Positions 27,297 to 36,964 of a stretch of 64,000 nucleotides of DNA are shown piece after piece (position 1 is the stretch's first letter; the number at the start of each line of letters is the position of its first letter). A program made the translations under genes and the position numbers. Origin of the DNA: Oceanicaulis sp. HTCC2633 (GTDB lineage Bacteria > Pseudomonadota > Alphaproteobacteria > Caulobacterales > Maricaulaceae); NCBI RefSeq assembly GCF_000152745.1, contig NZ_CH672428.1:242833-306832 (forward strand), given 5' to 3'. The notes beneath the pieces were generated by a model that was not told the DNA's origin, ran no database searches, and saw only the letters and a list, made by a program, of their open reading frames with translations.

Positions 27297-27781
27297 GAGA
27301 TGGGATCGTCCGGTGCGAGGGGCGTATGGGTGACGCCCTGATTGATGCGGCCAATGGCGCTTTCCAGAATCACCGCCGCTGCCTGCGCATCCACAAAGTC
27401 CTTGCGGTGAGACGGTTTCACCCCGGCCTCGATCAGCGACTCGGTCGCGGCGAACGTGCTCAGCCGTTCATCCTGATAGGCGACGGGCAGATCGCGCAGG
27501 CGCAGCAGGTTCGTCACGAAGGAGCGCGAGGACTGCGCCCGGCGGCCATCCCCGCCATGCATGTGCAGCGGCAATCCGACGATCAGGCCGACGCAGGCGC
27601 GCTCGTCATAGAGATTGAGCAGCGCCTGGGCGTCCTGGGTGAATTTCTCGCGCTGGATGGTGGTCAGGGGCGTGACCAAAGTTCGATCGGTATTGGACAC
27701 CGCAACGCCCAGCGTCTTGGTGCCGGGATCAATGGCCATCAGCGGACCTTGGGGAAGAAGGGCGGGATCGAGAAACAGCAT
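27293..27781 (-). CDS. ruvX: Putative Holliday junction resolvase / pre-16S rRNA nuclease (YqgF)
   Basis: A 162-residue RNase H-fold nuclease of the YqgF/RuvX family, which in E. coli takes part in maturing the 5' end of 16S rRNA. The catalytic aspartate is in MAIDPGTKTLGVAVSN (about 16-30). The VGLIVGLPLHMHG motif, the acidic YQDERLSTFAA and the C-terminal FVDAQAAAVILE are all present. It heads the overlapping minus-strand series ruvX-AEC-AEC-pyrB-pyrC'-plsY-dprA and is divergent from gatC. Confidence 0.93.
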   Translation of the reverse strand: MLFLDPALLPQGPLMAIDPGTKTLGVAVSNTDRTLVTPLTTIQREKFTQDAQALLNLYDERACVGLIVGLPLHMHGGDGRRAQSSRSFVTNLLRLRDLPVAYQDERLSTFAATESLIEAGVKPSHRKDFVDAQAAAVILESAIGRINQGVTHTPLAPDDPIS

Positions 27782-27904
27782 GGCTTCCGTTTAGGCCTCT
27801 GAACCGCGCAAGGGAAGAGCCGGACTCCGTCACAATCTTGCGCCGCAGCACCGGCGTTGGTACGCAGGGCGCTTAGCCTTGCCCTCCCATCCGGAGACCT
27901 GCCC

Positions 27905-28192
27905 ATGTCTGTGACCCAAGACGATGTCCGGCGCATTGCGCGTCTGGCCCGCATCGCCGAGCCGGCTGACCGTCTCGATTCGCTCACCAATGAACTCAAT
28001 GGCATTCTCGACTGGGTCGAGCAGCTCAATGAGGTTGATGTCACGGGCGTCGAGCCGATGACCACGCCGGTCCAGACCCCGCTGCCCCTGCGCGCGGACG
28101 AGATCACCGATGGCGGCAAGCGCGACGATATTCTGGCCAACGCCCCGAAAGCCGAAGAAGGCTTCTTCGTTGTGCCCAAGAGCGTGGAGTAA
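27905..28192 (+). CDS. gatC: Glutamyl-tRNA(Gln)/aspartyl-tRNA(Asn) amidotransferase subunit C
   Basis: GatC is the small scaffold subunit of GatCAB, which converts Glu-tRNA(Gln) and Asp-tRNA(Asn) to the amidated forms. The 95-residue product has the usual MSVTQDDVRRIARLARI start, the ELNGILDWVEQLNEVDVTGVEPM belt region and the C-terminal FFVVPKSVE. The frame is open 16 codons further upstream, but the ATG at 27905 gives the conserved start. gatA follows six bases downstream. Confidence 0.95.
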   Translation: MSVTQDDVRRIARLARIAEPADRLDSLTNELNGILDWVEQLNEVDVTGVEPMTTPVQTPLPLRADEITDGGKRDDILANAPKAEEGFFVVPKSVE

Positions 28193-28198
28193 GCGCAG

Positions 28199-29680
28199 AT
28201 GACCGAGTTTACCCAGCTCTCTTTGTTTGATGTGCTCGAGGGCCTTGAGAAGAAGGACTTCTCGGCGGTCGAGGTTGCCGAAGCGACGGTCAAGGCGGCG
28301 GAAGCGGCGCAAGGCGCGCTCAACTGCTTCACCTTCATCGACGGCGACAAGGCCAAAGAGATGGCGCAAGTCTCTGACGCCCGCCGCGCCAAGGGCGAGG
28401 CTGGCGCGCTGGACGGCGCGCCCATCGCGATCAAGGATTTGTTCGGCGTTTATGATGTGGAGACGACCGCCAGCTCCAACATCCTCAAGGGCTTCAAGCC
28501 GCGTTACGAATCCACCGTCACCCAGAAACTCTGGGATGCGGGCGCGGTGTTCTTCGGCAAGACCTCCATGGACGAATTCGCCATGGGCTCGTCCAACGAA
28601 ACCGCCGCCACCGGCCCGGTGGTGAACCCCTGGCGCGCCAAGGGTTCGGACGAGAAGCTGGTTCCGGGCGGCAGCTCGGGCGGGTCGGCGGCGGCGCTGG
28701 CGGCCGGCATTTCCTATGGCGCGACCGGCACTGATACCGGCGGCTCCATTCGCCAGCCGGCGGCGTTCACCGGCCTAGTGGGCGCGAAACCCACCTATGG
28801 CCGTTGCTCGCGCTGGGGCGTTGTGGCGTTCGCGAGCTCGCTCGACCATCCCGGCCCGTTCGGCAAGACGGTGAAGGACACGGCGCTGCTCACCCAGGTG
28901 ATGTCGGGCCATGATCCGAAGGATTCCACCTCCTATCCGGGCGCCGTTCCGGACATGGTCTCCGCGGTTAGCCGCGGCGTGAAGGGACTGAAGATCGGCA
29001 TCCCCAAAGAGTATCGCGTGGACGGCATGCCGTCCGCCATTGATGCGCTGTGGGAGAAGGGCGCCCAATGGCTCAAGGAGCAGGGCGCGGAGATCGTCGA
29101 GATTTCCCTGCCGATGACTAAATACGCCCTGCCGGCGTACTACATCATCGCCCCGGCGGAAGCCTCCTCGAACCTGGCGCGTTATGACGGCATGCGCTTT
29201 GGCCAGCGGGTCGAGGGTGAAGACCTGATCGACACCTATGAGAAGACGCGCGCCCAGGGCTTCGGCAATGAAGTCCAGCGCCGCATCCTCATTGGCACCT
29301 ATGTGCTGAGCGCGGGCTATTACGATGCGTATTACCTCAAGGCCCTGAAAGTGCGCCGCAAGATCCTTGAGGATTTCAACGCCGCCTTTGAAGGGGTGGA
29401 CGCCATCCTGACGCCGACCACGCCGAGCGCGGCCTTTGGCATTGGGTCGAAAGCAGATGCGGACCCGATCGAGATGTATCTCAATGACATCTTCACCGTG
29501 ACCGCCAATATCGCCGGCATCCCGGCGATGAGCGTTCCGGCGGGTCTGGACAAGAACGGTCTGCCGCTGGGCCTTCAGGTCATCACCAAGGCGCTGGACG
29601 AGGAAACCATGTTCGCCGTCGGCGGCGCGCTGGAACACGCTGCAGGCTTCACCGCCAAGCCGGAGCAGTGGTGGGGGTGA
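28199..29680 (+). CDS. gatA: Glutamyl-tRNA(Gln)/aspartyl-tRNA(Asn) amidotransferase subunit A
   Basis: GatA hydrolyses glutamine and releases ammonia for the transamidation reaction. The 493-residue amidase-signature protein shows the catalytic Lys in [10 protein letters not shown] (about residue 79), the two serines in [12 protein letters not shown] and [12 protein letters not shown] and the substrate region [10 protein letters not shown]. Spacing and length are normal. It is followed at once by a small membrane-protein gene whose ATG overlaps the gatA stop by one base. gatB lies about 1.8 kb further down, after three inserted genes. Confidence 0.97.
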   Translation: MTEFTQLSLFDVLEGLEKKDFSAVEVAEATVKAAEAAQGALNCFTFIDGDKAKEMAQVSDARRAKGEAGALDGAPIAIKDLFGVYDVETTASSNILKGFKPRYESTVTQKLWDAGAVFFGKTSMDEFAMGSSNETAATGPVVNPWRAKGSDEKLVPGGSSGGSAAALAAGISYGATGTDTGGSIRQPAAFTGLVGAKPTYGRCSRWGVVAFASSLDHPGPFGKTVKDTALLTQVMSGHDPKDSTSYPGAVPDMVSAVSRGVKGLKIGIPKEYRVDGMPSAIDALWEKGAQWLKEQGAEIVEISLPMTKYALPAYYIIAPAEASSNLARYDGMRFGQRVEGEDLIDTYEKTRAQGFGNEVQRRILIGTYVLSAGYYDAYYLKALKVRRKILEDFNAAFEGVDAILTPTTPSAAFGIGSKADADPIEMYLNDIFTVTANIAGIPAMSVPAGLDKNGLPLGLQVITKALDEETMFAVGGALEHAAGFTAKPEQWWG

Positions 29681-30243
29681 TGAAAGACGACGTCGCCAAT
29701 CTGAAGCGTAATGTGTTGCGGATTGGCGGTGTTTATCTACTGGCCATTGTGGTCGGTTTGATGGCCCCAATTCTTCCGGAACACACAAGCGACCAGAGGG
29801 TGGTGCATGTCGGTGAGTTGTTTGCTGTACTTGCGTCCTTGGTGTTGGTCGTTTGTTTTGTACGCCATAAACCTAAACATGGGGCGCGGATCGGAAGTCT
29901 TACAAGCCGAGCCAATTCGATAGGAGACTCAGGACGAGTTGCCATTGCAGCGATTGGAGCCATCGGCTTTGGAGCATTAAACGCCAAGCCCGAAACAATA
30001 GATGACTTTGAGGCTGCATTTGCCTCTGGGAGTTTCCTGTTGGCTGTAATTTTACTGCTAATCAGTTGGCAGATTCAGAAGGTTAAGGCTCTCTCTCGGC
30101 GAAATGTGTTGCCTGAAGAGGAAGTCGATTTTGAAAGGCAACTCTCTCAGACTTTCTTTCTCAGAAATGAAACCTACGACCTTCTTTCTGGCGCTCTCGT
30201 GACCTTTGGTCTGACATATATTTTTGCAGCGGGTTTGACCTGA
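29680..30243 (+). CDS. Hypothetical membrane protein of lower GC, inside the gat unit
   Basis: A 187-residue protein that I do not recognise. Four hydrophobic segments are visible: VLRIGGVYLLAIVVGLMAPI, LFAVLASLVLVVCFV, SFLLAVILLLISW and LVTFGLTYIFAAG. A charged stretch lies between (RNVLPEEEVDFERQLSQTFF). The base composition is close to half GC, clearly below the flanking gat genes, and codons ending in A or T are frequent. That suggests recent acquisition. The ATG at 29680 overlaps the gatA stop (TGATG), so it is likely translated with gatA; a GTG at 29668 is a less likely start. Confidence 0.6.
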   Translation: MKDDVANLKRNVLRIGGVYLLAIVVGLMAPILPEHTSDQRVVHVGELFAVLASLVLVVCFVRHKPKHGARIGSLTSRANSIGDSGRVAIAAIGAIGFGALNAKPETIDDFEAAFASGSFLLAVILLLISWQIQKVKALSRRNVLPEEEVDFERQLSQTFFLRNETYDLLSGALVTFGLTYIFAAGLT

Positions 30244-30247
30244 CCTC

Positions 30248-30496
30248 ATGACCAACCTTCCCCGCCTCCTCATGATCGGCTTTGGCCTGGTCGCCATTCT
30301 GGGCGCGTTGCTCGCGTCCGGGCGACTGGGTGAGGGCGGCGTGCAGATGGCGGTGGGGATTACGCTTCTGGTCACGGGCGCGATCGGGGTGATGAACACC
30401 ATCTTCTTCACCCGGCTCAAGCGCTCGCTCGATGACATGGCGAGCAAAACCCCCGATGCGCCCGGCAGCGACGCCTCCAATGGAGAGCCGTCCTGA
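30248..30496 (+). CDS. Hypothetical small membrane protein
   Basis: An 82-residue protein with two predicted membrane segments (LLMIGFGLVAILGALLAS and MAVGITLLVTGAIGVMNTIFF) and a hydrophilic Asp/Ser/Pro-rich tail. It starts four bases after the low-GC gene and its TGA overlaps the ATG of the next gene. Unlike its upstream neighbour, its composition matches the rest of the chromosome. No function is recognised. Confidence 0.6.
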   Translation: MTNLPRLLMIGFGLVAILGALLASGRLGEGGVQMAVGITLLVTGAIGVMNTIFFTRLKRSLDDMASKTPDAPGSDASNGEPS

Positions 30497-31482
30497 TGCG
30501 CGCGATCTGGTATGAGGCGCAAGGCGCGGCGGACGATGTGCTGACGCTGGGCGAGCGCCCCGATCCAACGCCCGGCCCGGGCGAGGTGGCGGTGTTCATC
30601 AAGGCGTCGGGCGTCAATCCATCCGATGTGAAGACCCGCGCCGGTCTGCGCGCGCCGATGAGCGTGGCGCGGCAGATCCCGCATTCCGATGGCGCCGGCG
30701 TCATCCGCGCCGTCGGCGAGGGGGTGGACCCGGCCCGGATCGGCGAGCGGGTGTTTGTCTTTAACGCCGCCTTCAAGCGCGCGGGCGGAACGTGCGCCGA
30801 GATCTGCGTCGTGCCCGTCGAGTTTACTGGCGCGCTGCCCGATGCCGTAAGCTTTGAAGAAGGCGCGGCGCTGGGCATTCCCGCCCTGACCGCCCATCGC
30901 GCCCTGACGGCCAACGGCCCGGTCACCGGCAAGACGGTGCTGATCACGGGCGGTGCGGGGGCTGTGGGGTTGCAGGCGATCCAGCTCGCCAAATGGATGG
31001 GCGCGGGCAAGGTCATCACGACCGTCTCCGGCCCTGAAAAGGCCGAAGCTGCGCTCGAGGCGGGCGCGGACGAGGTGGTGAATTACCACCAGCAGGACGT
31101 GGTTGAGGCCATCGAGGCCATGACCGAGGGCGAGGGCGTTGACCACATCGTCGAGGTCGAGTTCGGCGGCAATCTGGCGGCGTCTGTCGCTCTGATCCGC
31201 CCGCATGGCCTGATCGCCAGCTATGGCAGCGAGGGGGAGAAGACGCCCGAACTGCCGTTCTATGATCTGATGTTCAAGAACGCCGGATTTCAGAGCGTGT
31301 TCGTCTACACGCTCACCCCGGCCCAACGGGCCTCCGCCGTTCAGGATGTGACCCGTGCGCTGGCCGAAGGCGCGCTTAAACCGCGCATCGACAGCGTATA
31401 TGCCTTGGAAGATTGCGCCGACGCCCATAAACGGGTGGAGGCCGGAGACAAAATCGGGAGCGTCATCGTCACCCCTGCGTGA
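30496..31482 (+). CDS. NADPH:quinone reductase-like medium-chain dehydrogenase
   Basis: A 328-residue protein of the zinc-independent quinone-oxidoreductase branch of the medium-chain dehydrogenase family. The N-terminal GroES-like domain includes VFIKASGVNPSDVKTRAG. The nucleotide-binding domain has the TVLITGGAGAVGLQAIQLAKW motif (about 148-168). The structural and catalytic zinc cysteines of alcohol dehydrogenases are absent. It probably reduces quinones or activated alkenes with NADPH in the cytoplasm. It lies in the same transcriptional direction as gatA and gatB, 36 bases before gatB. Confidence 0.9.
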   Translation: MRAIWYEAQGAADDVLTLGERPDPTPGPGEVAVFIKASGVNPSDVKTRAGLRAPMSVARQIPHSDGAGVIRAVGEGVDPARIGERVFVFNAAFKRAGGTCAEICVVPVEFTGALPDAVSFEEGAALGIPALTAHRALTANGPVTGKTVLITGGAGAVGLQAIQLAKWMGAGKVITTVSGPEKAEAALEAGADEVVNYHQQDVVEAIEAMTEGEGVDHIVEVEFGGNLAASVALIRPHGLIASYGSEGEKTPELPFYDLMFKNAGFQSVFVYTLTPAQRASAVQDVTRALAEGALKPRIDSVYALEDCADAHKRVEAGDKIGSVIVTPA

Positions 31483-31518
31483 GGATGCGCTTGTTCAGTT
31501 GAGATAGAGAAGACCGCG

Positions 31519-33015
<1,497 letters not shown>

Positions 33016-33038
33016 GCGTTTCGTCAAAGCTGAATGAC

Positions 33039-33069
33039 AAAACCCCGGAGCCTGGCTCCGGGGTTTTTT
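33039..33069 (+). terminator. Rho-independent terminator of gatB
   Basis: A thirteen-base-pair perfect stem (AAAACCCCGGAGC / GCTCCGGGGTTTT) with a three-base loop is followed by further T residues, 24 bases after the gatB stop. Confidence 0.9.
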
Positions 33070-33290
33070 GTTTGGGATGAAACCCCGGCCAAGCGCAGCG
33101 CCGAGCCGGGGCCTCGCGCAGAATAGGGCGCCTTGAGCGGACAGAGGTCCCGGGTCTTCGCTCCGCTCGCCTGGGAATTCAGCTCTCTATTTATTACTCT
33201 TCCCCGGCGAAGGCCGGGTGCCCAGAGCCGCTGAACGTGAGCATATGATGATCTCTGGGTCCCGGCCTTCGCCGGGAAAGAGGTCAATTG
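33070..33290. repeat. Intergenic palindromic repeat cluster between gatB and the MscS gene
   Basis: This gene-free stretch holds several palindromes. CCCCGGC (33083-33089) pairs with GCCGGGG (33105-33111). A long imperfect inverted repeat has its left arm at 33200-33227 (core CCCCGGCGAAGGCCGGG) and its right arm at 33253-33278 (core CCCGGCCTTCGCCGGG), separated by 25 bases. The CCGGCGAAGGCCGGG core is itself palindromic and looks like the dispersed REP-like elements common between genes of Caulobacter-type alphaproteobacteria. It could form large hairpins in RNA or DNA. No gene is apparent here. Confidence 0.65.
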
Positions 33291-33375
33291 TCGATCAGAA
33301 TTATAGGGTCGAGAAGTTTGCAGCTCTCCGCACCGTCTCTGGTGACACGCCCGGCGAACGCGCTAACGTGGCGGC

Positions 33376-34782
33376 ATGACCCAACAGCCTGACTCCGCCC
33401 TGTCCGATCTTGTCCCGGTTGATGAACTTCGCTCGCGCGCGGAAGCCATCTGGGACTGGATCCAGGTCTCCGCCCTCAATATCGACAACGCGCTGCAGCT
33501 GGCGCTGATTGTGGCGGCGTTCGTGCCCGCCCTGCTGTTCGGGCCGCGCCTGCGCAACTTCATCCACGCCCAGACCAAATCGCGCATCAAGACCGGTCTA
33601 TGGCGGCGCTTGCTGACGGCGGCGCTCGAGCTGATGACGCCTCTGGCGCTCTATCTGGTGCTCACCGTGATCCGGGTGGGGCTGGGGGCGCTCGACCGAC
33701 CCGTGGCCATTGTCAGCGCGGCGATCAGCCTGATGAGCGCCTGGCTGATCATCCGGGCGGTGACGCTGGTGATTCGATCGCATTTCTGGTCGGCGGTGGC
33801 GTTCTACATCGCCTGGCCTGTGGCGGCGCTCGATGTGTTCGGGCTGCTCGATGATGTCATCGCCCAGCTTCAGGCCTTGGCCATCCCGCTGGGGGAAACC
33901 AGTGAGGGCGAACCCGTCCAGCTCAGCCTGTTCGATGTGCTGCGCACGATGATCTATTTCGGCCTTCTGTTCTCGGTGGCGAGCTTCGCCGGGCGGGCCA
34001 TAGACAAGCAGCTTCAGCAATCAGACGAGATTTCCCCGGCGCTCAGCGCGTTGATCTCCAAGGTCCTCGGCGTGCTCTTGCCCGTGCTGGCGCTGCTGAT
34101 TGCTCTGCAGATGACGGGCTTTAACCTCGCTACGCTGGCCATCTTCTCCGGCGCTGTCGGCATTGGCGTCGGTCTGGGTCTGCAGAAGACCGTATCCAAT
34201 TTCGCAGCCGGCTTCACGCTGCTGGCGGACAAGTCGATCAAGCCCGGCGACGCCATCGAGGTGGACGGCCAGTTCGGCTGGGTGACCGGCATGCAGGCGC
34301 GTTATGTGTCGATCCGCACCCGCGACGGCACCGAAATGCTGCTGCCGAACGACCATTTCATCAATAACGGCGTCACCAACTGGTCCAAATCCGACCATAT
34401 CGTGCGCCTGCACGCGCCCTTTGGCGTCTCCTATGGCACGCGGGACCTGAAGAAGGTGCAGGCCCTCGCCATAGAAGCGGCGAAGACCGTCGACCGGGTG
34501 GTGTCCGAGCGTGAGCCGGTCTGCAATGTCATGGAGTTCGGCGACTCCTCGGTGAATTTCGACCTGCGCTTCTGGATACGCGATCCGCAGAATGGCCAGG
34601 CGAATGTGCGTTCGGATGTCTATCTCGCCCTGTGGGAAGTCCTGCACGAGGACGGCATCGAGATTCCGTTCCCGCAAATGGATCTCTATGTGAAGTCCCT
34701 GCCGGAGCGGGCGAAGGCGCTACAGGCGGATGCGACGGAGACGATCGAGGCAAAGTCCGAGGACAAATCCGAAGCCGACTAG
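33376..34782 (+). CDS. Mechanosensitive ion channel, MscS family
   Basis: A 468-residue MscS-like channel that would open under membrane tension during osmotic downshock. Several N-terminal membrane segments precede the pore helix LATLAIFSGAVGIGVGLGLQ (about 253-272, Gly/Ala-packed), then the beta domain LLADKSIKPGDAIEVDGQFGW ... LPNDHFINNGVTNWS and a C-terminal cytoplasmic vestibule. The tail is acidic and Lys-rich (IEAKSEDKSEAD). It is longer than E. coli MscS because of extra N-terminal helices. It converges on the radical SAM gene, overlapping it by four bases. Confidence 0.92.
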   Translation: MTQQPDSALSDLVPVDELRSRAEAIWDWIQVSALNIDNALQLALIVAAFVPALLFGPRLRNFIHAQTKSRIKTGLWRRLLTAALELMTPLALYLVLTVIRVGLGALDRPVAIVSAAISLMSAWLIIRAVTLVIRSHFWSAVAFYIAWPVAALDVFGLLDDVIAQLQALAIPLGETSEGEPVQLSLFDVLRTMIYFGLLFSVASFAGRAIDKQLQQSDEISPALSALISKVLGVLLPVLALLIALQMTGFNLATLAIFSGAVGIGVGLGLQKTVSNFAAGFTLLADKSIKPGDAIEVDGQFGWVTGMQARYVSIRTRDGTEMLLPNDHFINNGVTNWSKSDHIVRLHAPFGVSYGTRDLKKVQALAIEAAKTVDRVVSEREPVCNVMEFGDSSVNFDLRFWIRDPQNGQANVRSDVYLALWEVLHEDGIEIPFPQMDLYVKSLPERAKALQADATETIEAKSEDKSEAD

Positions 34783-35723
34783 GCCGAGCAGCTCGCCCCG
34801 CCCAGCACGCAGAACTGGGCGCAGTATTTGTGGTTCAGGCTGACAGGCTTGAGGCTGGCTTCCAGCGTCTCGGCCAGCTCGAACTCGTCTTCATAGGGCA
34901 GCAGCGTGCAGGCGATGACGCTGGGTCGCTCCGCGCCGCGGCGCTTGATCACCATGCGCTGGCTGGCGCACATGATGTCCTTGGGGCTCTTGTCGAGAAT
35001 ACCCCAGCAGGCGGTGGTGATCTCGGGCGGATCGCCGGCTTCATCCATTTCGGGGAAGATCACGAGGCGGGACGGGTCTTCAGACGGGATATCCACGCCC
35101 AGCCCGTCAAACAGCGTCCTGAAGCCCGCGCGCGCTTCGGCGTCGGTCTCGTTCCAGAGTGAGCGGCCGGCTGCGCTGAGCGTGAAACCGTGTTCGGCCA
35201 GCCATTGCATCCCCTCGACGGTGGCGTCAAAGCCGCCCGCGCCGCGTTCGGCGTCGTGATTTTTGCGCGTGTAGTGATCCAGGCTCAGGCGCATCTCGAT
35301 CCGGTCGCCATAGCGCGCCTGAAGGTCGAGAAGCCCCTCCTGAACCCGCGGCCGCATCATCGGCTTCATGGCGTTCGTCAGCACCAGCACGCGATGGCCG
35401 CGCTCGAGCGAGACTTCCATCAGGCGGACCATGTCCGGGTTCATGAAGGGCTCGCCGCCGGTAAAGCCGATCTCGACGCTGCCAAAGCCGAGTGCATCGA
35501 TCTCATCGAGATAGGAGACCACATCCGCCTCGCTCAGATAGACGAGGGCGTCATTTGTGGGCGAGCTGAGGATGTAGCAGTTCTTGCACTCGATATTGCA
35601 GAGCGTGCCGGTGTTGAACCACAGCGTCTTGAGCGTATCGAACCCTACGGCCGCCCGGCGTTCGCCCTTGGCGGTGGTGACAGGGTCTGTGAATTTCAGA
35701 AGGGGCGCTGAAGCGTCAGGCAT
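34779..35723 (-). CDS. Radical SAM protein with Cys-rich C-terminus
   Basis: A 314-residue radical S-adenosylmethionine enzyme. The cluster motif CNIECKNCY (CxxxCxxC, about residues 42-49) is followed by the SAM-binding GFTGGEPFMNPD. Later cysteines (TACWGILDK, DIMCASQR, VIACTLLP, YCAQFCVLGGASCSA) suggest auxiliary iron-sulfur cluster(s) of SPASM or twitch type. Such enzymes modify peptides, cofactors or small molecules. No precursor peptide or partner gene is evident next to it: the neighbours are an MscS channel and a gap of about 100 bases. The reaction is unknown. Confidence 0.83.
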   Translation of the reverse strand: MPDASAPLLKFTDPVTTAKGERRAAVGFDTLKTLWFNTGTLCNIECKNCYILSSPTNDALVYLSEADVVSYLDEIDALGFGSVEIGFTGGEPFMNPDMVRLMEVSLERGHRVLVLTNAMKPMMRPRVQEGLLDLQARYGDRIEMRLSLDHYTRKNHDAERGAGGFDATVEGMQWLAEHGFTLSAAGRSLWNETDAEARAGFRTLFDGLGVDIPSEDPSRLVIFPEMDEAGDPPEITTACWGILDKSPKDIMCASQRMVIKRRGAERPSVIACTLLPYEDEFELAETLEASLKPVSLNHKYCAQFCVLGGASCSA

Positions 35724-35829
35724 GTACGGTCCGAGTCAAAAGCTTTGCTGAGGCTTGCGAAGCTAGGGCAGGGCAAAGCGCCCGGCAATCACGCTCAAGA
35801 GGATGTGTCTGCGTCGTGTTCGGATGGGC

Positions 35830-36045
35830 TCACGCCTCATCGCTGAGCCAGAAGACCTGCTCGACCGGCTGACCCAGGGCGCGGGCAATCTTCAGCGCCA
35901 GCAGGGCGGACGGGGTGAAGACCCCGTTCTCGACCGTATTGATGGTCTTGCGGGTGACGCCCACCCGAGCCGCCAGATCGGCCTGGGTCAGGCCCGCTTC
36001 GGCGCGCAACGCCTTCATCGCGTTCTCCAGCCCGCTCCGGCTCAT
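35830..36045 (-). CDS. Small XRE-family HTH regulator
   Basis: A 71-residue Cro/C1-type helix-turn-helix protein that is almost nothing but the DNA-binding domain. MKALRAEAGLTQADLAARVGV and TRKTINTVENGVFTPS form the HTH, followed by LALKIARALGQPVEQVFWL. It belongs to the YozG-like compact regulators often paired with a membrane protein. Its ATG overlaps the stop of the upstream membrane-protein gene (ATGA). It probably controls its own operon; the target is not known. Confidence 0.88.
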   Translation of the reverse strand: MSRSGLENAMKALRAEAGLTQADLAARVGVTRKTINTVENGVFTPSALLALKIARALGQPVEQVFWLSDEA

Positions 36046-36491
36046 GCTGCGTCCTCTTCACCTTCTCCGCGTCGATCATAAACAACGGTCGCGACAAAGA
36101 AGCTGGAAACCGAAAGCCCGGTCAGAATCTTGAGCAATAACGCGCCCTCGACACCGAAATTGCTGAGCGTCATGGCGAGCACGGTGCAGAGGGTGATCAC
36201 CCAGAACGCGGCTTCAGCGGCGCGACGGCGCACATCGCGCGCCCATTCGTCATTTATGACGTCATAGCCGACGCTCTTGTAGGCGCGTCTGGCATCCATG
36301 AAATACAGACTGATCGTCACCAGCCAGAGCCCGAAGCCAAGCAGGCTGACGATAAGGCCGGTTGCAGAGAGGGATGCCGGCATCTGCTCTGACGCGGCGA
36401 CCCCTCCGCCGGCTTGCCAGGCGAAAAAACCAGCGGCCTGACACAGCAGGCAGACTCGCATGCGGGCGTTGAGGGCTTCGAGCTGATCCAT
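36042..36491 (-). CDS. Hypothetical membrane protein paired with the XRE regulator
   Basis: A 149-residue membrane protein with about four hydrophobic segments: one near the N-terminus around the Cys-containing MRVCLLCQAAGFFAW, then GLIVSLLGFGLWLVTISLYFM, WVITLCTVLAMTLSNFG and ILTGLSVSSFFVATVVY. A charged loop RRRAAEA lies in the middle. The small HTH gene is coupled to its 3' end. Similar membrane-protein/HTH pairs are widespread, but their function is not established. It is not closely similar to the next membrane gene, though the layout is alike. Confidence 0.7.
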   Translation of the reverse strand: MDQLEALNARMRVCLLCQAAGFFAWQAGGGVAASEQMPASLSATGLIVSLLGFGLWLVTISLYFMDARRAYKSVGYDVINDEWARDVRRRAAEAAFWVITLCTVLAMTLSNFGVEGALLLKILTGLSVSSFFVATVVYDRRGEGEEDAA

Positions 36492-36535
36492 GACGTCTCT
36501 CTTGCGCTATGTCACCTTGAGGTAACATTGCGCAG

Positions 36536-36964
36536 TCAGGACGCCTCGTCGAGGTCCGCCTTGAAGGCCTGTGCAAAATGCAGGCAAAACGACAGCACCG
36601 GCGCCGCGATGATGAGATCGATCAGCGGCGATTGCGGCGCCTGGGCGAGTCCAATGAGAGCAGCGGAGATCGCCATCGCCACGCCGAGCGCGATGAGGGC
36701 GCTGCGCGAGGCCGGTCCGATCGCCTCGGAGCGGAAAATGTCGAACGCCTTGGCCTTGCGTGCGTGCAGGACCGTCCCCGCCAGCAATATCAGGCCCACA
36801 ATGGTCAGCCCCATGCCGATGCCGGACACGGAGAAGCCGACCCCGATCAGACCGAAGGCGATCAGGGCCTCGCCCGCCTGCCAGCCCGCGAACCCGACGC
36901 CGAACAGGCGCGTGAACAACCGGGTCCGTCGGGCGAGGGAGGTCTTGAGCGCGGGATCGGTCAC
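36536..36964 (-). CDS. Hypothetical membrane protein
   Basis: A 142-residue protein with about four hydrophobic segments (around LIAFGLIGVGFSVSGIGMG, LTIVGLILLAGTVL, ALIALGVAMAISAALIG and LIIAAPVLSFCLHF) and a charged connector RKAKAFDIFRSEA. The start overlaps the stop of the dioxygenase gene at 36961-36964, so it is probably co-expressed with it. It is followed 44 bases later by the XRE-linked membrane gene. No family is recognised. Confidence 0.65.
   Translation of the reverse strand: MTDPALKTSLARRTRLFTRLFGVGFAGWQAGEALIAFGLIGVGFSVSGIGMGLTIVGLILLAGTVLHARKAKAFDIFRSEAIGPASRSALIALGVAMAISAALIGLAQAPQSPLIDLIIAAPVLSFCLHFAQAFKADLDEAS

Noticed and set aside
33120..33190. Possible small gene in the gatB-MscS gap
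   Set aside because: The short frames here run through repeat sequence and show no conserved motif or ribosome-binding site.
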